Source: Liopterus haemorrhoidalis
Taxonomy: Eukaryota > Arthropoda > Insecta > Coleoptera > Dytiscidae
Direction of reading: 5' to 3'
DNA: 64,000 nucleotides
NCBI GenBank assembly: GCA_963971575.1
Contig: OZ020622.1
Location: forward strand, 10,826,279 to 10,890,278
Both the position numbers and the translations under genes were made by a program. The notes beneath the pieces are model-generated. The model was not told the DNA's origin. It saw only the letters and a program-made list of their open reading frames with translations, and did not search any database. Below, piece by piece: positions 57,843-64,000 of the stretch; positions within the stretch are counted from its first letter, which is position 1; every line of letters begins with the position of its first letter.

Positions 57843-58121
57843 TACATCATTTTTAAAATTTTTCAAATTTCCCATTAAACTGAATTTATGTAGTATAAAT
57901 AAGTGTATTTAACATCTGCCTTGTTTATTTCAATATCCGATTAACCATTTTCATATTTTAAAAAAAAATCTCTTGCTAACCCAGTTACTACGCCAGTTGT
58001 AACTTATTTTAAATTTCCCGCTATTCTGTATTTGTCCAGTGTAAATCATACTCGGTTCGCAGCGCTATCTACTTTTTTCTACTTTGAAATAGACCATAGT
58101 GTGTTCTTAAAAAAGTGAACA
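57843..58121 (+). repeat. dispersed repeat, copy 2, ending in a TIR copy
   Basis: 57843-58088 matches 11885-12115. 58089-58121 repeats the right TIR of the preceding element (GTGTTCTTAAAAAAGTGAAC). Confidence 0.65.
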
Positions 58122-58139
58122 GCTTATACAGGGAGTTGA

Positions 58140-58390
58140 TACTGTACTCAGAATTAAATTTTTTTTTCGATGAGTACATATTTGTTTATATTTTTAGGGG
58201 GATATGTTTTTTAGATGTTTTAGTATTTTTCCTATGTGTGGGTCAAAGAGTTGTGTAAATTAAAATTTGGCATGCTTATTGTTTGGCTACAATTTTTACC
58301 GAACAGACAGACAGACAGACAGACAGACGACAAAATGACGGTATAAGGGTTGTTTGGTCATACTTACAAAACCCTAAAAAGGATCAAAGT
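58140..58390 (-). repeat. dispersed repeat, TGTCTGTCTGT family, inverted copy
   Basis: Inverted copy of the 13390-13620 repeat, including ACAGACAGACAG and the mirror of TTGTAGCCAAAC. It lies immediately 3' of citrate synthase. Confidence 0.7.
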
Positions 58391-58417
58391 AACTAAATGT
58401 ATTGTTTGATATAATGT

Positions 58418-58423
58418 TTTATT
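58418..58423 (-). terminator. poly(A) signal of citrate synthase
   Basis: AATAAA on the minus strand, 94 bases beyond the stop codon; an ATTAAA lies just before it. The likely mRNA 3' end is therefore near 58400. Confidence 0.6.
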
Positions 58424-58516
58424 GTTTAATAAAATGTCAAAATATAATATAGTACATTTCCAGGATGCAGAGTAGCCTTTGATTAGTCTCAAATTATAAT
58501 TGTAAATAAAAAGTAT

Positions 58517-59950
58517 TTAGGCTTTCGCTTTTTGAGGTTGTTCAGCTGCCGCAGCTGGTGCCTGTCCAGCTTTAAAATTATATGTCTTCATCAACGAAGC
58601 TGTCGTAAGAGTTTTTGGTCTTTCAATAGGCATACCCAAAGCCCTACTCCATACATTAGACGCCATAACACCCATTGTACGAGAAATAGCAAATAACACA
58701 GTATAAAAATGCATTTCTTTAAGTCCATAATAATACAACAATACTCCAGAATGGGCATCCACATTTGGCCATGGATTCGCTACTTTTCCTAATCCTTTCA
58801 AAACATCAGGAACAATTTTAAATAATTGTGCCACAAGCTTAAACAATGGGTCATCTTTAAGATGTTTTAAAGCAAATTTTCTTTGAGCTGTATATCTTGG
58901 ATCAGTTTGACGTAAAACTGCGTGACCATATCCTGGTACAACACGTCCTGAATTTAGATAGTCAACAACGAATTTTTTGACATCTTCATCTGAAGGTTTC
59001 TTTCCAAGTTGTTTTTTAAGTTTCATAATGAATATTAAGACTTGTTGGTTGGCTAGACCGTGTAGAGGTCCAGCTAATCCATTTATCCCAGCTGCCCAAG
59101 ATATATAAGAATCACTCAACGCTGAGGAAACCAAATGAGTGGTATGGGCGCTAACATTACCACCTTCATGATCAGCGTGAATAGTAAAATACAATCTCAT
59201 CATATCAATAAATTCTTTGTCATGGAATCCGATTAGGTGCGAAAAGTGTTGTGTAAAATCTTCGTAGTCTGCTTCACCGTCGTCGCAATCTCTGTAGGTG
59301 TGGTTATATATCATTGCTCCTAAAATAGAAGTTTTGGCAACTACATTTAAAGCATCTTCGTAAGTGGGATCCCAGTATTCTGTCTTTTTCAAACCAGCAT
59401 GTAGTTGTTTATAAAATATGCTTTCACCATTCATAGCTCCCAAAGCACAGGATAGTTGTGTCATAGGATGCATTTTTTTAGGAAATCTTCTTATCATAGA
59501 CCTAACATATTTAGGAATTTTTGATCTTCTTCTAAATTCACAGGTTAGTTCATCTGCTTGATCTTTTGTTGGTATATCTCCTGTTAAAAGTAACCAAAAA
59601 GCAGCTTCTGGTAAAGGTTGATCTCCATCACAAGCAGTTGGTAACTTTTTCTCCAGTTCAGGTATTGAATATCCTCTATACCTGATACCTTCTTCTGGGC
59701 TTAATTCTGAAGTTTCCCAAATAAAAGCTTTGACAGTACGCATACCGGCATATAGATGATTTACTTGGACTTGTGATATCACTTCTGCACCATGTTTCAA
59801 ACGAAATTCTTTTACTGCTGCTTGATGTTCTAGAATTTTTTCTTCTAATATTTCTTTTAAAGAACATCCATTTCTAATAAACTGAAATTTTCGTAAAGAT
59901 GATTGTACTTTTAAAATTTGAACTCCATTGTTTAAACGAAACCAAATCAT
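58517..59950 (-). CDS. mitochondrial citrate synthase
   Basis: Condenses acetyl-CoA and oxaloacetate to citrate, the first step of the TCA cycle, in the mitochondrial matrix. The 477-residue frame begins at ATG 59950. The first 28 residues (MIWFRLNNGVQILKVQ...) are basic and free of acidic residues, as expected of a mitochondrial presequence. Catalytic H297 (GPLHGLANQ), H343 (PGYGHAVLR) and D398 (PWPNVDAHSG), and arginines 352, 424 and 444, all sit at a constant offset of 23 from pig mature numbering, so the core between residues 297 and 444 has no indels. The end carries an unusual Ala/Gln/Lys tail (QAPAAAAEQPQKAKA). The coding region is one continuous exon. N-terminal sequence looks divergent, so this may be a paralogue or retrocopy rather than the main gene. 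Confidence 0.95.
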   Translation of the reverse strand: MIWFRLNNGVQILKVQSSLRKFQFIRNGCSLKEILEEKILEHQAAVKEFRLKHGAEVISQVQVNHLYAGMRTVKAFIWETSELSPEEGIRYRGYSIPELEKKLPTACDGDQPLPEAAFWLLLTGDIPTKDQADELTCEFRRRSKIPKYVRSMIRRFPKKMHPMTQLSCALGAMNGESIFYKQLHAGLKKTEYWDPTYEDALNVVAKTSILGAMIYNHTYRDCDDGEADYEDFTQHFSHLIGFHDKEFIDMMRLYFTIHADHEGGNVSAHTTHLVSSALSDSYISWAAGINGLAGPLHGLANQQVLIFIMKLKKQLGKKPSDEDVKKFVVDYLNSGRVVPGYGHAVLRQTDPRYTAQRKFALKHLKDDPLFKLVAQLFKIVPDVLKGLGKVANPWPNVDAHSGVLLYYYGLKEMHFYTVLFAISRTMGVMASNVWSRALGMPIERPKTLTTASLMKTYNFKAGQAPAAAAEQPQKAKA

Positions 59951-59985
59951 TTTTAAAATAAAAGTCAATGAATCAACCTGCAAAA
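59951..59985 (-). promoter_or_regulatory. 5' UTR and splice acceptor of citrate synthase
   Basis: Minus strand: TTTTTTTGCAG|GTTGATTC, a strong acceptor whose AG lies at 59978-59979. The exon would start at 59977, leaving 27 bases of 5' UTR before ATG. An upstream non-coding or short coding exon is implied but was not identified. Reading upstream past the acceptor gives no plausible coding extension. Confidence 0.65.
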
Positions 59986-60013
59986 AAAGGATAATTACTA
60001 ATAGGTTCACATG

Positions 60014-61340
60014 CAGGGACGGCTCAAGACGGTAGGCAGGTGATGCGCCGCATGGGGGCGCCACAATCAAGGGGCGCCGAGTCAAAGAAAAAATTTATAG
60101 CCTATTACAATATCAAAATAGATTTAATTAAATTAATATTTATTTTTGTAATAAGTATTGTGACCTTTAATTAAATCTAGCAAAAACTACTTTTATTTAC
60201 TGTGCGGCACTTCAAGCTTCTAGTAAAAGGGGGCGACATACAAGGAAATATAGAAAAAACTATCTTCTTTTACTAGGTGGCACTTGAGGCTTCTAGTAAA
60301 AGGGAGGGTGCCATGAAAGAAAATTTAGAAAAAAACTACTTTTTACTTGCCCGACCTTAATATATAAGGGGCAAGTATTGTAATCGCGAAAATTTTCGAT
60401 GTCGAGTTTTTGACTGATGACCACGTTTCATGGTCCAGGGAATCCAAAAAACCTATTTTCGAAGTGCCGTCCGTATGTGTGTGTGTCTGTGTGTGTGTCT
60501 GTGTGTCTGTGTGTATACACGATAACTCAAAAACGGTTTAACTTAAAGAGTTCGTTCTGGTACTAAAAAATTCTCCTAATAATTGGGAAGAACTATTGTT
60601 TTTTATTAAAATCCGAAACCGTAAACGGAAGTTATTAAACTTTAAAATTTAAAAAAATTCGTAACTAGTAAACCAAGTCTTGGACAAAAATTTGTATAGG
60701 ACATAATTTGATGTATTTTTTAAGATTTACCTAAATCTTCTTTTAAATTAAAAAAAATATATATATCTTTTTTTTTATTATTATTTTTTTATATGGGAGG
60801 GCAAGTCTAGCGGAGGTGTCCCTACGCCACTGGTTTTCACTGGGCGGCACTTCAGGCTTCTAGTAAGGGGGGAGGGGGTATCAAACAGTAAATTTAGAAA
60901 AAAATTACTTTTTTTTACTGGGCGGAACTTCAGGCTTCTAGAAACAGGGAGTCGCCAAAAAGATAAATTAGAAAAAAAAATACTTTTTTACTGGGCGGTA
61001 TTTCAGACCTCTAGTAAAAGGGGGCCCCAAAAAGGAAATTTAAAAAGAAAAACAACTTTTTTTCACTGGGCGGCACTTCAGGCTTCTAGTAAAGGAGGTG
61101 GGGGCAAAAAGGAAATTTAGAAATAAAAAGTACTTTTCTTTAATGGGCGGCACTTCAGGTATCTAGTAAAAGGAAGGCGCCAAACAGGAAATTTAGAAAA
61201 AAAAACTTTATTTACTGGGCGGTACTTCAGGCTTCTAGTAAAAGGGGGGGTGGCAAAAAGGAAATTTGGAAAAAAACTACTTTTTTTACTGGGTGGAACT
61301 TCAGACTTCAAGTAAAAGAGGGACCCTTGCAAGGAAAATT
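60014..61340. repeat. ~75-bp tandem array upstream of citrate synthase
   Basis: Head CAGGGACGGCTCAAGACGG, then GGGGGCGCC blocks, then about nine units of TGGGCGGCACTTCAGGCTTC followed by TAGTAAAAGGGGG and GGAAATTTAGAAAAAAA. Units start near 60200, 60275, 60839, 60920, 60990, 61066, 61142, 61216 and 61289. The gap between the second and third is filled by the dispersed repeat at 60354-60835. The head resembles a hAT terminus, but no matching end was found. Confidence 0.85.
60354..60835 (+). repeat. dispersed repeat, GGGGCAAGTATTG family, copy 2
   Basis: Matches both ends of the 31950-32600 copy and preserves the mariner empty site CCTTAATATATAAGGGG. It is inserted between units of the 75-bp array, which resumes right after CCACTGGTTTT. 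Confidence 0.82.
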
Positions 61341-62231
61341 AGCGAAAATCATCTAAAATGCTTCTTAAATGATATATTAGTAAACAAAAGGAAAATTAAA
61401 CTTACTGCGATATTAGAAATCAAAATAAAGTCGATAATACCTCTTTGTTTTAGCCGCAAAAATATAGTAAAAAAAAGCTTCATTCTGTCTTCGTAACGCT
61501 ATGAGATATGCCGGTAATATTTCGGGTTTACGCGTATGTTTCTGGGTTAAAAGAAGAGAATTAAAAGATGGTCACAACCTTTTAAGCCGTAAAATCGCAT
61601 TTTGAAAAAAAAAAAAAAAAAATGCCAATTTTATGGCCACCGAACGGTTGCTGAAAAAAAAGATTCGATACGATACTGGGTCAAATGTATTGATATTAGT
61701 AAAGTATCGGAAGATTAGTACCGATACTAAAATCGCGATATCGAATGAAAAATATCGGTACTGCTATCAGTAGTATCGGAACATCCACCTAATTATACCA
61801 CTATATCAGTATAATTTATTTGCTTTTTCACATACAACATCTATCATACAATTCGTATTGTTGTATTCCATTACTTCAAATCAAGAACTAATTTATATAA
61901 AATACAAAGTTCTTCAAACAAAGAACAAACTTAGTTATACCTTAAGCGAAAAAACGTATTGCGATTACGCCCGATTATTAACGAAAGAAGCCGATATTGT
62001 CGCCCAGGATCGTTGCATTCTCGCCTTAACTTGAGCCATTCGGATTCTTCCGATATTAACATTTTTCCTAACCTAGCCTAATGACGATATAATATGGAAC
62101 TACAGGTTGGAGGTTGTTAAGTACAATTGAGTCATTTATATTACTTCTCTGAGCTTTTCGGATTCTTCCGTTCAATCCCTTCTATAACCTAATCACCTAT
62201 GAGCAAATTAACAACTATTGTTTATAATGGA
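61341..62231. other. no gene; TATCGG-type repeats
   Basis: 61660-61785 contains dispersed GTATCGG and CGATACT motifs ending GTATCGGAACATCC, similar to the subterminal regions of hAT elements, without a clear boundary. The rest is not recognised. Confidence 0.5.
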
Positions 62232-62560
62232 TGCATTCGAGTTGTACAGAGTAGAGCGAGCTTGAACGAACAGTTGATGGTGACGTCATGAATAGAGCAC
62301 TAACGGAGCGAGCGTTCTTGTGACCTAATGTTTATAAAATCTAACCCTACAATTTTAGGCGGCGTTTTTACTGTCAGATTAGTTCACGTCAGTCATGAAT
62401 CAAAATTATATACCTCGGTTTTTCCTTGATTTTTTTTCCATTATGAAGACATTAAATTAATTAAAAATTACATAATAATTAATGAATTAATTTAATGAAT
62501 TTTTTCCATTTTAATTTTATGCACGGTGTATTTTGATAATTTTTTTGCTGTTTACAGAAC
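62232..62560 (-). repeat. 330-bp dispersed repeat, copy 2
   Basis: Inverted copy of 695-1024. Both retain TGACGTCA and AGCGAGCG-rich sequence at the GC-richer end. Class unknown. Confidence 0.8.
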
Positions 62561-62606
62561 TTCACAAATACATAAAATGGCCGTACTCTGTAGCCATAGA
62601 CAAATA

Positions 62607-63012
62607 CAGTTTGTTTCAAACGCTTAGGCGGAACTAAATGGGAATTTCGTTCTTTTAGGTTGTCACGACAAGGGACCTTGCTTGGGATATTTCATTTTTC
62701 ACGTTGGAATGTCAAAATTTAAAATTACAACAATGAAACCATGGAAACGAATGACCTATGTCAAAATTAAATTATTTTTTATATATATTTTAATGACAAA
62801 AAAATAAATAAATGGGAAATTTGTATTAAGAATGACACAGAAAATCAAAATATAAAAAAATGACATTTTAAAATGATATTAACCTTAACCAAAAATGTTT
62901 ATTGTAAGTATGATTTACAAAGCTTAAACAAAACGGTCGAAAAGCACGATTTAAACGATGAAAGTAACTAGATTGCAAAATTTAGTTCCGCTTAACCGTT
63001 TGGAACAGACTG
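62607..63012 (-). mobile_element. 406-bp TA-flanked MITE, second copy
   Basis: Ends CAGTTTGTTTCAAACG and, inverted, CAGTCTGTTCCAAACG, with TA on both sides. The interior matches 47217-47624 in inverted orientation with few differences. Confidence 0.88.
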
Positions 63013-63014
63013 TA

Positions 63015-63649
63015 ACAATATTATTTGTCTAAGGCTATTATTTTTATTTTATTTATAATTTAATTTTAAACTTCCACTTCTTTCCCGCCGTTCCTCCACT
63101 TTGTTACGTCATACTCCATATGTTCGGTCTTAAAACCCCGAACACATAGAGCGCACTCTAAATGCTCGCTCGATTGCAAAACGAATGCAATTGAGTGTAC
63201 TCCGAGCGTCAAATCGAACACGTTTGAGTGTAGAGAACGTGCTCGGAACGCTCGGAGCGTCAAATCGAATGTACCCATTATGGAAAAGTAGGGACTTATT
63301 CTAGAGTTAAGCCTACGCGGTCATTTTAGCAAAATAATGAAAGATAACAATTACCTTGTTTATAACATCAACTAGTTTTTATAAGTTTATATTACTTTTA
63401 GAATTAATGACAGAATTTGAAGTAAATATTTATTCATATGTTATTTCACAGGCTACGTTGTTAAGCGATCATTACGTTTGCAGTATTGTAGCAGTAATTA
63501 AAACACTATTTTCATTCAAAATTGAAACTCCAACTAATTTCGAAATATTGTCAAGTGGGTGGTTAAATGAAAATGCACTTCTGGTTTTAACAATACAATT
63601 TATTAAATAATTATCAAATTATAGAGTTATTGTAAAATTGTATTCGTCC
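63015..63649. other. no clear gene; short GAGCGTCAAATCGAA repeats
   Basis: 63180-63285 holds two copies of GAGCGTCAAATCGAA plus inverted CGCTCGGA/TCCGAGCG motifs, perhaps the edge of an element. The frame across it is probably chance. 63356-63610 has an open frame without recognisable features. Confidence 0.5.
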
Positions 63650-63785
63650 ATGGGAGTTGGGGTCCACCCCGTGTTGCTGAAATCGGCTTGGACCTATCTC
63701 CGAGGCAGGGGTTGCCCATGAGGGAGTCGAGGAGCCTCAAGAAGCCTTCTTCCACTCACATGGTGACTGTTGCTTGGGTGATCAG

Positions 63786-64000
63786 ATGCATCGATATATG
63801 GCGTCGTACTCTTGGTCAACTGGTTGGGTAGAACTTGTAGAGGACTTAGCTAGATTTCCGAACGATATCCATTTAGTTATACCTCCGACTGATTTTTTTC
63901 CGATATTCATTCGTCATGATAAATATTACCTTACTAGCAGACCCCTTGATGCCATGATGTACACTAAACTACACGAACTGACGGTTGGAATGGAACTACC
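63786..64000 (+). CDS. unrecognised open frame, runs off the window
   Basis: From ATG 63786 (in a frame open since about 63683) 71 codons remain open to the last base. They include MHRYMASYSWSTGWVELVED, ARFPNDIHLVIPPTDFFPI and SRPLDAMMYTKLHELTVGM. Base composition is richer in GC than the left flank and the amino-acid mix looks protein-like. I recognise no family. It may be an exon of a host gene or of a mobile element. Confidence 0.4.
   Translation, partial: MHRYMASYSWSTGWVELVEDLARFPNDIHLVIPPTDFFPIFIRHDKYYLTSRPLDAMMYTKLHELTVGMEL

Noticed and set aside
59951..60085. 45-residue N-terminal extension of citrate synthase
   Set aside because: It crosses a strong splice acceptor and enters the repeat array; the internal Met at 59950 begins a proper mitochondrial presequence.

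Overview
This 64-kb window is AT-rich, repeat-dominated animal DNA. The mix of mariner (DD34D and DD41D), Tc1, hAT, PIF/Harbinger and pogo/Tigger remnants with R1-like and RTE-like non-LTR retrotransposon tails, together with a mitochondrial citrate synthase, points to an arthropod, most likely an insect. The species cannot be fixed from sequence alone. There are no bacterial features such as operons, ribosome binding sites or CRISPR arrays.

Only one confident host gene is present: a mitochondrial citrate synthase on the minus strand (58517-59950). Its 477-codon reading frame is uninterrupted and all catalytic residues are in place. A splice acceptor lies just upstream of the start codon and a poly(A) signal just after the stop. 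A 71-codon open frame runs off the right edge (63786-64000), and a short exon at 41654-41784 resembles the start of a YqaJ/SWIM-type arthropod repeat protein. Both are uncertain.

Layout. 1-4.6 kb: palindrome, dispersed repeat, truncated Harbinger, non-LTR tail, rearranged mariner. 5-12 kb: two damaged DD34D mariners, a 520-bp TTAT/TTAC microsatellite, an intact DD41D mariner and a tRNA-derived SINE. 12-20 kb: small hAT and TA-flanked MITEs, tRNA-like sequence, R1-like and RTE-like tails, a deleted mariner. 20-30 kb: a Tc1 relic with a hAT in its 3' end, an RTE tail split by a Harbinger-type MITE, further hAT relics, a perfect 46-bp palindrome, a degenerate tandem array and a TIR element with TTGTT duplications. 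30-38 kb: a second intact DD41D mariner, an RTE-type retrotransposon interrupted by an 888-bp hAT, and a repeat interrupted by a 541-bp TA-flanked element. 39-52 kb: two related 148-bp tandem arrays, a Tigger relic, a Harbinger holding a MITE, and a hAT nested in another TIR element. 53-58 kb: truncated DD41D mariner and several MITEs. 58-64 kb: citrate synthase, a ~75-bp tandem array upstream of it, and more repeats.

The main value of the window is its well-preserved insertion history. Several insertions can be proved internally, because an uninterrupted copy of the target lies elsewhere in the window: the DD41D mariner at 30640, the Harbinger-type MITE at 24360 and the TA element at 37869. 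Perfect 8-bp duplications support four hAT insertions. I found no convincing multi-gene system.
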